The notes under the pieces: generated by a model
Told to the model about the DNA's origin: nothing
What the model saw: only the letters and a program-made list of their open reading frames with translations
The model's database searches: none
Program-made: the position numbers and the translations under genes
Source of the DNA: Leucobacter insecticola
GTDB lineage: Bacteria > Actinomycetota > Actinomycetes > Actinomycetales > Microbacteriaceae
Reading direction: 5' to 3'
DNA: 64,000 nucleotides
NCBI RefSeq assembly: GCF_011382965.1
Contig: NZ_CP049934.1
Coordinates: 434,001 to 498,000 of the forward strand
In this document: one piece after another, positions 11,401 through 18,613 of the stretch
Layout: each line of letters starts with the position of its first letter
How positions within the stretch are numbered: position 1 is the first letter of the stretch

Positions 11401-12052
11401 TTCCGTTCACCTCGGCGAATGCCTCGTCAATATTCGCGGCCTCAAGCGCGCTCTGTTCGCGTCCCTGAGACCAGGGCATGCTCGCTCGACGTTCGAAGGC
11501 CGCGACAAACGCCGCCAGCTGACCGCGGCTATCGAGATCCCGCTCAAAGCGGGCGATGTGCCCCTGGTTACCGTAGTAGCCGCGCGACTCGTCAAAGACC
11601 TTCACAAACACCCGCAGCAGGGCATCGGTCTGATCCTTCGTGATCAGCGTCGCCTTCTGATCAATGTTGAACAGCAGACTCTTCGCCGGGATCGCATCGG
11701 CCTTAGCGATAAGCGCGGGCAAAAAAGCACCCTCGGCTTTGTTGCGAAACGACGCCGAAGCTTCGCTGCGCGTATAGTCATGGCCGTCAACATCACCGAG
11801 TAAATGCGCCAGCATCTTCAGCAGGTGCGACTTGCCCGAGCCGAAGAAACCCGATATCCAAACACCGTTTGCAACGGGACCACCGGCTGACGCCGTATAC
11901 GCCTCTAGGGTGTGCTCCAAACCTTTCGCTGCCTCGTTGGTGAGCACATATTCGTCTACCTCGACGCCCAAACGAGACGAATCATCTGCCTTGATGACAC
12001 CCTCGATCTGGCGCTGCACATCTTTCGCGAAGATCTCGTTGATCGTGATCAT
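8468..12052 (-). CDS. brxC: BREX P-loop ATPase BrxC
   Basis: The 1194-residue protein is the size of BrxC/PglY. It opens with the typical MITINEIFAKDVQR and has a Walker A loop SGFFGSGKSHLLKM (GSGKS at 71-75) and the conserved FRLNFFVDEVGQFIG as the Walker B-like acidic motif. A long mixed helical C-terminal half follows. BrxC is a large ATPase of the BREX complex, needed for defence. It starts 2 bp after the brxB stop (brxB ends at 12055), so the two are co-translated. No break is seen in 3.6 kb. Confidence 0.93.
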   Translation of the reverse strand: MITINEIFAKDVQRQIEGVIKADDSSRLGVEVDEYVLTNEAAKGLEHTLEAYTASAGGPVANGVWISGFFGSGKSHLLKMLAHLLGDVDGHDYTRSEASASFRNKAEGAFLPALIAKADAIPAKSLLFNIDQKATLITKDQTDALLRVFVKVFDESRGYYGNQGHIARFERDLDSRGQLAAFVAAFERRASMPWSQGREQSALEAANIDEAFAEVNGSSSPGIIRQYNSSYHVSIEDFADEVAAWLAQQPEGFRLNFFVDEVGQFIGTNTQLMLNLQTIAESLATKCDGRAWIFVTSQEDMEKVGGDRTKTQANDFSKIQARFKNRLKLTSQDVEEVIRKRLLTKSAAATPQIAELYAAEHANFKTVFDFVDGTSYPSYRGEEHFIGTYPFVSYQFPLFQAAIEGISEHNLFEGRNSSVGERSMLGVVQEAAKHLADQPLGALAPFDQMFEGIRSALKAATHRAILDAENLAKDGRLSELALRLLKALFLVKYVERFKATPRNLTVLVYDRFGADLTQLGKEVREALTELEAQTFVQRMGDTFQYLSNEEQRIEQAIKSVDIDSSEVSKRLFSMLSDSVVKTPKVTHAKNGQIFPFGYKLDGAAMSRQQELALHFMSPDTDLSLEQIKGHSAGLAELRVVIPSDSQGILNDLALFIKTDKYLRQESLSSQAENAQLILGVKRTQNNEREKELIERLRVAVGRATLVHNATVLDVAATEPMTRIVEGFQRVIAATYTNLGMLGNAKLGEQKIATLAMPPEDGLLDEDVSMLAVPADDVLAHLVMRSKQHEQVTLRQLIDRYTAKPYGWDQWAIVCVVAYLAGVSKVQIAQDSTVLKRSELARSLRDTSKFDRLIVAPQRVYDQRVITAFRKFVVEFTDDGVISKDPLELAREGKQRLEDRLRDLQRLCDSRRYPFLMQLTEPLEMLAGLCDHPAEWFVTDFAGDVVASADELLEAKDHVIDPIRAFVNGPQREIFDSAKQFLQQHDSNLSYLAGGAADLAMSLLDDPQVFRGTGVNRLQGAISELAEQLDVAIEEARDVALADIESRWDRIVETPLYAEATAATREAVADRVHAVQDRVQAEIRISDIQVLARQFSENIFPELHDELVRAAKERTRAAIAAQTESDSAGNDRTVDAANRTAPETISPVKQTVSIARLDLPGRGEVLATVDDVERYLGRLRETLLAAIQNDQNISL

Positions 12053-12054
12053 GT

Positions 12055-12663
12055 CTACGCTTCCTGTTCCATAATGTCTTTGGCCCGGTAATAGCTGTCG
12101 CTCGCTGAAAGGTTCAACGGCCTGAGCTCATGGCCGGTTGCCTGGGAGAATGCGTACCGCCCCGGAAACCACAAGAGCAGTGGCTGTTCAGTCACGACGC
12201 TTTGCAGGTTTTCTAGCACCGTGTGCGTGCGAATGTATGGCCAGACTTCGCCAAGGCCAGCAAGAAACACCATGTCGCTAGGTGTTTCGGCGAGGATGCT
12301 ACGAATAGCCGGGGCCAAATGAGCTTTCGGCTCCAACATGTTCTGCAGCCCTTCGCGAAACTCGCGTTTGTCCTCTTGTAGCTCAAACTCGGCAAGACGG
12401 TCCCACACCCCACGCTTGCGCAGCAAGTCAACCGCGAGGTCGTACATATTGATATTCGCGATACGCAGGCCGTCTTCAGTTTGTAGCTTGGTGGTGACGC
12501 GATCCCGAATCTCACGCACCGGCAACTCGTTCTCTGGCGGATAGTGGTAGATGAAGAACGGGATCTCGTTCGAGAGGCCCTCCATGCGCAGAAAACGGTC
12601 GCTTCGCAAGACCCGATACAGGTGCTGCTCGTCAGACTCAAGGGTGCGCTGCTTGTCTTGCAC
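12055..12663 (-). CDS. brxB: BREX protein BrxB (DUF1788)
   Basis: The 202-residue product matches the DUF1788 size. Recognisable blocks are FFIYHYPPENELPVRE, INMYDLAVDLL, DMVFLAGLGEVWPYIRTHTVLENLQ and LLLWFPGRY, the signature C-terminal stretch. The frame is open further upstream to 13008, but that part overlaps brxA and shows no family similarity. I therefore place the start at the GTG 12661-12663, which shares a base with the brxA TAG stop (TAGTG), a translational coupling. BrxB is a core BREX component whose biochemical role is not established. Confidence 0.85.
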   Translation of the reverse strand: MQDKQRTLESDEQHLYRVLRSDRFLRMEGLSNEIPFFIYHYPPENELPVREIRDRVTTKLQTEDGLRIANINMYDLAVDLLRKRGVWDRLAEFELQEDKREFREGLQNMLEPKAHLAPAIRSILAETPSDMVFLAGLGEVWPYIRTHTVLENLQSVVTEQPLLLWFPGRYAFSQATGHELRPLNLSASDSYYRAKDIMEQEA

Positions 12664-13280
12664 TACGTGGACACCTCGCTCGAAACGGCTGCTGGGAAGA
12701 AACGGACCGCACTCGGATGGTGCGCTTGGAGCAGCCTCGTGACACTCGGCGACAGGATCGCGGGCATCATGTCTCCCGACTCTGTCAAGAACCCTGCCTC
12801 CCTCATCATACGAAACAAGTTGGCTCGCAGTTTCACTCGCGTCGACATCGCAAGCTCGTCCAGCTCCGGGTGCCACAGCCCCTTTCCGATAATGAAGCGG
12901 TCGAACACCTCGAGATCGAGCGTGCGGTTCATCGTGAGGAACCGTTCGCGAAGCACCTCTTCGGCGAATTCTGCGATGAACGTGTATCGGTGGCAAACGG
13001 CGAGCCACATGATGTGCGTCCGTTCTGTGGGGCTCGCCTGGTCAAAGAATTCGAGCTCGCCCGGGGTGAGTACGCTAAGGCGTTGCACGAGTTCGCGGGT
13101 GATACGTGTGAGCGCGCTTGTGGTCGAAATCTGCAGCGGGTTCTCGGCGACTGTTTGCCGTCTGACCGCAGTCCAATCGCGCGAGCGCAGATAGAGGGGG
13201 ACAAGAACATCTGCTTCGCGCGCCAGCAGCCCTCCCGTGGTAAAGGAGAGCGTGTAGCGCTCAGCGTAGTCTTCCGTCAT
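12663..13280 (-). CDS. brxA: BREX protein BrxA (DUF1819)
   Basis: The 205-residue protein of the DUF1819 family contains YTLSFTTGGLLAREADVL, RITRELVQRL, WLAVCHRYTFIAEFAEEVLRE and FLTESGDMMPAILSP. BrxA is a small DNA-binding helical protein in the families studied. An earlier ATG at 13304 is in frame, but AAGGAG at 13292-13297 precedes the ATG at 13280, which also gives the usual family N-terminus, so I chose 13280. It is the first gene of the BREX operon. A DUF1269-like frame ends just upstream (13301) and may or may not be part of the transcript. Confidence 0.87.
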   Translation of the reverse strand: MTEDYAERYTLSFTTGGLLAREADVLVPLYLRSRDWTAVRRQTVAENPLQISTTSALTRITRELVQRLSVLTPGELEFFDQASPTERTHIMWLAVCHRYTFIAEFAEEVLRERFLTMNRTLDLEVFDRFIIGKGLWHPELDELAMSTRVKLRANLFRMMREAGFLTESGDMMPAILSPSVTRLLQAHHPSAVRFFPAAVSSEVST

Positions 13281-13300
13281 GCGCGCACCGTCTCCTTCCG

Positions 13301-14199
13301 TCATTTGGGCAGTAGATCAGGATACATGGCGCTCACGACAACCATGAAGACCGACACGGGCAGGCGACCCGCGAACCGGAGAGCGCAGCCGTGTTTCATT
13401 CTATTGCTCGACCAGGGCCTCTGGGCGAGGCACCCATTGACGCTTCTAAGTCTCGCCGGTATGCGGAGGCGGCGCGCAATCCCAAGACCTTGATTGTTGG
13501 TGTTCGCCAAACGCGACTGCCGCAGAATCATTGCAGCCCCGCACTCAGTGGCGTCAACGGCAAGCGGCCCAAACCAAACCTCACGCCCCGTGGCGACCCG
13601 CCCCGCCGCCGCTGCTACTACGGCGACGAGAGGCTTCCCAACGCTGCCCCCCCAGATCAGGCCACCCATGAGCACACCGGCGCCGCCGCCCCAGAGTGCG
13701 GCCTCACGCAGCGCGGCCGCACGAGTATCGGGGTGAATGAGCCACACCTTCACACTGCCGTCCGGCCTTCGCTCACGCACAACGACGACATCATCACCGC
13801 GCTGATGCGCAGAACACGACTCAATACGGGCGAATTCGGGAGGAAGCGCACCCGGCGGATCGAACGACCGGTATGTGACAATGTACACGGGCTCTCGACG
13901 CGACGACAGCCGCCCCCGCATCTCTCTGTCTCCCCGGTGTCCTCCCGCGCTATCACTCGCGCTTCTTCCCTGGGCAACCCTTCCGTGTGCGACCACGCGT
14001 TCAGATTGACGGCGGCATAGCTCCCACCGATCACTGCAAAAGCGAGCAGACCACCCAGCAGAGGCCGAAACTCGCCCCGCTTCGCGCGCTGAGACAATTG
14101 AGATTGTCTCGAGAGAGCGGTTCCCGCGCCCTGCCGTACCCGCCGGAACCAGCCCCGGTTCTGCGGGCGCTCGGCGATGTTGTCGGGGAAGTCTCTCAT
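13301..14199 (-). CDS. Uncertain DUF1269-like membrane protein, frameshifted
   Basis: Two overlapping frames look like one gene. Frame A starts at 14199 (MRDFPDNIAE) and has one hydrophobic span, LLGGLLAFAVIGGSYAAV. Frame B (13996 to 13301) contains DDVVVVRERRPDGSVKVWL followed by a glycine-rich segment WGGGAGVLMGGLIWGG, which resembles DUF1269 proteins. One extra base in the C run 13913-13917 would join them. The last about 70 residues after the glycine-rich part look unlike coding sequence of the family, so the true stop or another break is unclear. The frame ends 21 bp before the chosen brxA start. No function can be given. Confidence 0.35.
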
Positions 14200-14359
14200 C
14201 AGAAGCAGCCTATCCCGCTATGAGAAACCTTCGGATATCCAGGCGCACGCGATCGGTAGCCTTACGGTCCACTCGTCAAGACCTGGCAACGGCCGAGCCA
14301 CCCCGCTGCGACTCTCGCCGCGTCGTCGCGCATGCAAGCCCGATCCTGGCCCCATCACC

Positions 14360-14860
14360 TCACCACCAGTACGCCGGGTATGCGGTGCGCTTCAGGGCGG
14401 AACGGAGGAGCCCAAACGCGACCAGCACGAGGGCGGCGAGCGCAACGCAGACAACGAAAGAGAACCGCCCATCCGTCACCGCCACTCCAACGACGGCAGT
14501 CGCGGCGGCCGGAGAGTGCGATATGCGCATGAACAGCATCGCACCGAGGGCGAGACCCCCTGCGACAGCCGCCGCCCACAGCGAGGTGTCGACCAACCCG
14601 ATCAGCACGCCGATCATCGCAGAGACGATCTGCCCTCCGACAACATGGCGGGGCTGTGACAGCGGCAATGAGGGCGCGCCCGCGATAAGCGCCATACTGG
14701 CCGCCATCGGCGGGATGAGGAGGAGATGCCCCGACAGAAGACCCAGCCCAACAAGTGCCATGAGCGCGGCGACAGTCGTGAGTGTTGCCGCCAACAACGT
14801 TGAGAAAGCCGGGCGTGCGGGTGCCTTGCTGATCGGTATCAACCGCGGGATCTGCATCAT
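14360..14860 (-). CDS. HPP-family integral membrane protein
   Basis: The 166-residue protein has about four hydrophobic segments and the HPP-family core: PPMAASMALIAGAPSLPLSQPRHVVGG, followed by a second half LGAMLFMRISHSPAAATAVVG. Family members are small four-helix membrane proteins; some have been linked to nitrite transport in plastids, but the bacterial role is mostly unknown. The start at 14860 follows a good AGGAG (6 bp spacing); an upstream in-frame ATG at 14962 would cross the divergent promoter. It is divergent from the TetR gene at 14952, with two palindromes between them, so it is the likely target of that repressor. Confidence 0.75.
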   Translation of the reverse strand: MMQIPRLIPISKAPARPAFSTLLAATLTTVAALMALVGLGLLSGHLLLIPPMAASMALIAGAPSLPLSQPRHVVGGQIVSAMIGVLIGLVDTSLWAAAVAGGLALGAMLFMRISHSPAAATAVVGVAVTDGRFSFVVCVALAALVLVAFGLLRSALKRTAYPAYWW

Positions 14861-14876
14861 GTCCGCTCCTTCACAC

Positions 14877-14932
14877 GGGCGAGAACGATCGTTCTCGCCC
14901 CCTTCTGATACCTTAGAGAATGATCGTTCTCT
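14877..14932. promoter_or_regulatory. Paired palindromic operators between HPP gene and tetR
   Basis: A perfect palindrome centred on GAGAACGATCGTTCTC (core 14881-14896; symmetry extends to 14877-14900) is followed by a near-identical copy, GAGAATGATCGTTCTC (14916-14931, one mismatched pair). Centres are 35 bp apart. Sites of this size and symmetry, placed between a TetR gene and its divergent neighbour, are typical TetR-family operators. The second copy lies just upstream of the tetR start and would allow autoregulation. Confidence 0.75.
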
Positions 14933-14951
14933 CCGCAAGCCAGGAAAGCGA

Positions 14952-15509
14952 GTGACCCGCATGACTCCTCACTCTGAAGCCGACCAGCTACTGGACGCAG
15001 CCGAAGAACTCTTCTATGAAAACGGGTACCAGTCCGTCGGAATGGATGCCCTTCGCGCCGCAGCCGGCCTGCCACTCAAAAGGATCTACTCCCTGTTTGC
15101 GGGCAAGGAAGCAATCTCGGTCGCGATGCTGGATCGGCGCGACCAGCGATGGCACAGCGCTCTCGCGGCAGACGTCGACCAAGAAACGCTGCCGGAAAAG
15201 CGCGTACTGGCGATATTTGACTGGCTCTCCGTCTGGCTCGCTAGCGAAGGACATCGCGGTTGCGCCTGGATTAACGCGTTCGGCGAGTTGGGCGGAACCT
15301 CGCCGGAGGTCACCGAAGCGGTGCGTCGACACAAGACCCGGCTTCGAAACTACGTGAACGAGTTGGTAGCCGAAACCGACGCTCCGCGCTCAGTCGCCGA
15401 TGCCATCTTCCTGCTCGTCGAAGGCTGCATGGTGACCGCGGGGATATCGGGTAACTCTGGCGCGGCAACTGAAGCCAAGATCGCCGCAGCGCGACTGCTG
15501 GATGCTTGA
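14952..15509 (+). CDS. TetR/AcrR-family transcriptional regulator
   Basis: The 185-residue protein has an N-terminal TetR helix-turn-helix: LLDAAEELFYENGYQSVGMDALRAAAGLPLKRIYSLFAGKEAI. The C-terminal domain (AWINAFGELGGTSPEV, LVEGCMVTAGISGN) is of the type common in drug- or redox-responsive members. The frame is open to 14220, but the N-terminal extension lacks family similarity and lies antisense to the HPP gene. The GTG at 14952 has AGGAAAG just upstream; ATG 14961 is an alternative. It probably represses the HPP gene and itself through the palindromes at 14877-14932. The ligand is unknown. Confidence 0.85.
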   Translation: MTRMTPHSEADQLLDAAEELFYENGYQSVGMDALRAAAGLPLKRIYSLFAGKEAISVAMLDRRDQRWHSALAADVDQETLPEKRVLAIFDWLSVWLASEGHRGCAWINAFGELGGTSPEVTEAVRRHKTRLRNYVNELVAETDAPRSVADAIFLLVEGCMVTAGISGNSGAATEAKIAAARLLDA

Positions 15510-15549
15510 CCCTGACCCAATGTCCACCACTGGGATCTCAGACAAGGCC

Positions 15550-15766
15550 CGCACCTCACCGCTGCTGCGCGTAGAGCTCCGCGTGCGCACCCTCGCGGGC
15601 CAGTAGTTCGGCGTGGGTGCCCTGTTCCAGGATCCGGCCCCCACCGACCACGTAGATGCGGTCCGCCTCAATCACGGTCGACAGGCGGTACCCGCGCTCC
15701 CCCACAATCGTGTCGTAGCCAACGGGGAAGGACGCGATCGTGTCGCGGATCGCTGAGGCGAGCCGT
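15550..15766 (-). pseudogene. Truncated copy of the ABC exporter 3' end
   Basis: This stretch is nearly identical to the end of the ABC exporter at 16675 (matching about 16670-16806 and then about 16980-17065). It encodes GERGYRLSTVIEADRIYVVGGGRILEQG and a stop. Compared with the intact gene, 58 codons between two RLS triplets (GYRLSGGE and AHRLSTVI) are missing in frame. That removes the ABC signature, Walker B, D-loop and switch His. Nothing of the 5' two thirds remains. It is a dead fragment from a duplication or a lost tandem paralogue. Confidence 0.85.
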
Positions 15767-15802
15767 GTCCCGTTGCCAATTTCAACGCGAGTGAGGCTTG
15801 GC

Positions 15803-16279
15803 TCACATGTCCTGATGGCCCGCGATCGACTCCGAAGTGTCCACTACTGTCAAACCTCGCCTGTGCGCAGCTGCCAGAAGTGCGGCATCACCGCTCGCAA
15901 AGACCATCGACTCATCTCGACCCGAGGTGCCTGAAACACCAAGTGCGATCGAGAGAGCCGTTGCCAGGTGCATCGCGTCGTATCCGCGCAATGATTCTTC
16001 CCGAGCAAGCACAGAGTCCTCGCGAATGAGTTCTCTGCTCGGAAGCACCCGGGTCATCACAGCAAATAGCTCGGTCACCGAATCCTCGAGAGCCTGGCGA
16101 TTGTCGCCCGAAAATCGGCCGCCACGTTCTGCAGCCGCCAACGCCGCGAATGACTCGACTTCAATCAGCGCAGATGACACACACTGGGTTGCCATCGCCC
16201 AGACCACAGTCGCTTTCTCCGTCCCAGCTTCCTCAACTACCAGTGGGATCAGAGCCGAGGTGTCAAAATATGTGACCAC
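15803..16279 (-). CDS. PIN-domain toxin, VapC type
   Basis: The 158-residue product opens with VTYFDTSALIPLVVEE, the first acidic motif of the PIN nuclease fold. ALIEVESFAAL (second acidic residue), LRGYDAMHLATAL (third) and MVFASGDAALLAAAHRRGL (fourth) follow, so the four-acid active site is present. VapC toxins cleave RNA. The GTG at 16279 directly precedes the PIN core; an ATG at 16306 would overlap the antitoxin by 20 bp and is the alternative. It lies downstream of its antitoxin gene in the usual order. The pair separates an ABC exporter from its decayed fragment. Confidence 0.8.
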   Translation of the reverse strand: MVTYFDTSALIPLVVEEAGTEKATVVWAMATQCVSSALIEVESFAALAAAERGGRFSGDNRQALEDSVTELFAVMTRVLPSRELIREDSVLAREESLRGYDAMHLATALSIALGVSGTSGRDESMVFASGDAALLAAAHRRGLTVVDTSESIAGHQDM

Positions 16280-16286
16280 GCCGAGA

Positions 16287-16553
16287 CTATCTCCGCTGCT
16301 CGGCAACCAGATCCGAGACCCCGATACCCAAGTTGATCGGCCGGGGAGTCACCCTCACCGGATTGCTTGGAGGAATGGCAAGGCCCAGCGCAACGAGTTC
16401 ATCAAGGGTCTTTTGCGCTTCACTCCGAGGGAAAGGAACGAGCATTGCAACTGGCTTGCCATGCTCGGTAACCGTGAGCTCTCCACCCTGCTTCACAAGC
16501 GTGAGGTGCGCGCTGAGATGGTTCTTGAGTTCCCTGATCCCTACACTGCTCAT
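16287..16553 (-). CDS. Phd/YefM-type antitoxin of the VapC toxin
   Basis: The 88-residue protein has the Phd/YefM N-terminal DNA-binding fold: VGIRELKNHLSAHLTLVKQGGELTVTEHGKPVAMLVP. A C-terminal tail (ALGLAIPPSNPVRV) would wrap the toxin. GGAGG sits 5 bp upstream of the ATG at 16553. Such antitoxins repress their own promoter alone or with the toxin. The stop at 16287 is 7 bp from the chosen toxin start, consistent with a two-gene operon. Confidence 0.82.
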   Translation of the reverse strand: MSSVGIRELKNHLSAHLTLVKQGGELTVTEHGKPVAMLVPFPRSEAQKTLDELVALGLAIPPSNPVRVTPRPINLGIGVSDLVAEQRR

Positions 16554-16674
16554 GCCAACCTCCGGTGATACGCGAGTACCCCCATTGTAGCCTCAAAAAA
16601 TAGTAATTTGAGGCCACATTTCTGCCAACTCCCCGCTCCACTGGAAGGCTACGCACTGAACCCCCCGCCGCACC

Positions 16675-18546
16675 TCACCGCTGCTGCGCGTAGAGCTCCG
16701 CGTACGCGCCCTCGCGGGCCAGTAGCTCGGCGTGGGTGCCCTGTTCCAGGATCCGGCCCCCACCGACCACGTAGATGCGGTCCGCCTCAATCACGGTCGA
16801 GAGGCGGTGAGCGATCGCGATCGTGGTGCGGCCAGAGCGGGCACCATCGAGCGCACGCTGCACGATGCGCTCGTTCACAGTATCGAGCGCACTCGTGGCC
16901 TCATCAAGCACCAGCACCCGCGGATTCTTCAGCAGCACGCGCGCGATCGCGATGCGCTGCTTCTCACCGCCCGACAGCCGGTACCCGCGCTCCCCCACGA
17001 TCGTGTCGTAGCCATCGGGGAAGGACGCAATCGTGTCGTGGATGTTCGCGAGGCGGGCGGCCGCTTCAAGCTCCGCGTCGCTCGCCTCCGGCTTCGCGTA
17101 GCGCAGATTCGCGGCAATAGAGGCGTGAAAGAGGTAGGACTCCTGCGTGACCACGCCGATTCGATCCATCAGAGCTGTTTGCCGCAGTTCGCGTACATCA
17201 TCATCGCCGTAACGAACGCTCCCGGAGGTGGCATCGTACAGGCGCGGGATCAGTGAGCCGATCGTCGTCTTGCCCGATCCTGAAGCACCGACAAACGCAA
17301 CAAATTCGCCCGGCTCCACCACAAAGGACACCTCGTTAATCGTGGGCGGGTCCTCGGGAGCGGTATCGGGGTACCGGAAGCTCACCTCGTGAAACTCAAT
17401 GCGGCCGTCGGCGCCGGGCGCACTTGAGGGTTCGCGCGCATCGGGCGGATCGGTGATCGCGGGCTTCAGATCCAGGTATTCGAAGATCCGGGCGAACAGC
17501 GCCTTAGAGGTCTGCAGGTCGAGCGCCACCCGCATCAGCGCCATCAGCGGAAACAGCAGCCTGGACTGCACCGTGGTGAAGGCGACGATGGTGCCGGCGG
17601 TGATCCCGGGATCAAAGCCCTCACCCTGCCCGCGGGCGATAAGCCAGCCTGACACCAGATATACGATCGCGGGGATCGCCGACATGAACACACTCACCAG
17701 CGCAAAGAACACCTGCCCGCTCATCGTTTGCCGCACCTGCAACTCGATCTGCGTGCGGTTCTCACTGGCGTAGCGTTCGGTCTCGTCGTGCTGGCGAGAA
17801 AAGGTCTTGGCAAGAAGCACACCCGAGACGGAGAGCGACTCCTGTGTGATCGCGGTCATCTCGGACAAGGATTCTTGAGTGCGCCCCGCGATCTTCGCGC
17901 GGACCTGCCCCACGCGACGCTGCGCCCAGACGATCAACGGCATCAGCACCACGGCGATCAGCGTGAGCTGCCAGCTCAGCAGCAGCATCGCCACACCCGC
18001 CGCCATCACGGTGACGGTGTTCCCAATCACGTTCGACACCGTATTGGTGAGCACATTCGCGACACCGCCGACGTCGTTTTGCAGCCGCGACTGAATCACG
18101 CCGGTCTTCGTGCGGGTGAAAAAGCCGAGCTCCATCGACTGCAGGTGCGCGAACAGCTTGACGCGCAGATCTCCCATGACGCGGTTACCCACGCGCGCGG
18201 TAAACAAGGTCTGCGCGATCCCGAGCCCAGCCGAGAGGACATAGGCGAGAATCATGCCGCCGACGAGCCATGCCAAAACAGGAATATTGGGCCCGCCGCC
18301 TGGCGGAAACAGGCCGTCATCGAAGACCCGCTCCGTCAAGAGCGGGGGCAGAATTCCGAGCGCGGCGGAAACGAGCACCAACGACACGATCACGACCAGC
18401 TGCCCGCGATAGGGCGTGAATAGCTCGGCGATCCTTCGCCCAAGCATCGGGATATCGGGGGCCTGGGCGTTGATCTCGCGCTGCAACTGCGTGTCGCCCG
18501 CAGACACACGACTGCCGCGCCCTCGTGCCCCGCCGGTCATGCTCAT
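16675..18546 (-). CDS. ABC-type multidrug/lipid exporter (fused membrane and ATPase domains)
   Basis: The 623-residue half-transporter has an N-terminal six-helix membrane domain (about 50-340, starting LFTPYRGQLVVIVSLVLVSAALG) followed by a nucleotide-binding domain. The latter has Walker A GASGSGKTT, Q-loop VTQESYLFH, signature LSGGEKQR, Walker B VLVLDEAT and switch AHRLS. It should act as a homodimer or with a partner in the plasma membrane; the substrate is unknown. The frame is open up to 18714, but that extension overlaps the SulP 3' end. MSMTGG at 18546 is the likely start, though no clear ribosome site is visible. Its 3' end is duplicated at 15550-15766. Confidence 0.85.
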   Translation of the reverse strand: MSMTGGARGRGSRVSAGDTQLQREINAQAPDIPMLGRRIAELFTPYRGQLVVIVSLVLVSAALGILPPLLTERVFDDGLFPPGGGPNIPVLAWLVGGMILAYVLSAGLGIAQTLFTARVGNRVMGDLRVKLFAHLQSMELGFFTRTKTGVIQSRLQNDVGGVANVLTNTVSNVIGNTVTVMAAGVAMLLLSWQLTLIAVVLMPLIVWAQRRVGQVRAKIAGRTQESLSEMTAITQESLSVSGVLLAKTFSRQHDETERYASENRTQIELQVRQTMSGQVFFALVSVFMSAIPAIVYLVSGWLIARGQGEGFDPGITAGTIVAFTTVQSRLLFPLMALMRVALDLQTSKALFARIFEYLDLKPAITDPPDAREPSSAPGADGRIEFHEVSFRYPDTAPEDPPTINEVSFVVEPGEFVAFVGASGSGKTTIGSLIPRLYDATSGSVRYGDDDVRELRQTALMDRIGVVTQESYLFHASIAANLRYAKPEASDAELEAAARLANIHDTIASFPDGYDTIVGERGYRLSGGEKQRIAIARVLLKNPRVLVLDEATSALDTVNERIVQRALDGARSGRTTIAIAHRLSTVIEADRIYVVGGGRILEQGTHAELLAREGAYAELYAQQR

Positions 18547-18613
18547 ACTCGGAAGGATAGCGGTGGCCGCCGACAGTGTGGCGGCGCGTCCGCTGCGGGC
18601 GTATGCGGATGCT

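Noticed and set aside
14220..14951. N-terminal extension of the TetR protein from an upstream ATG
   Set aside because: The extension is antisense to the HPP gene, crosses the operators and has no TetR-family similarity.
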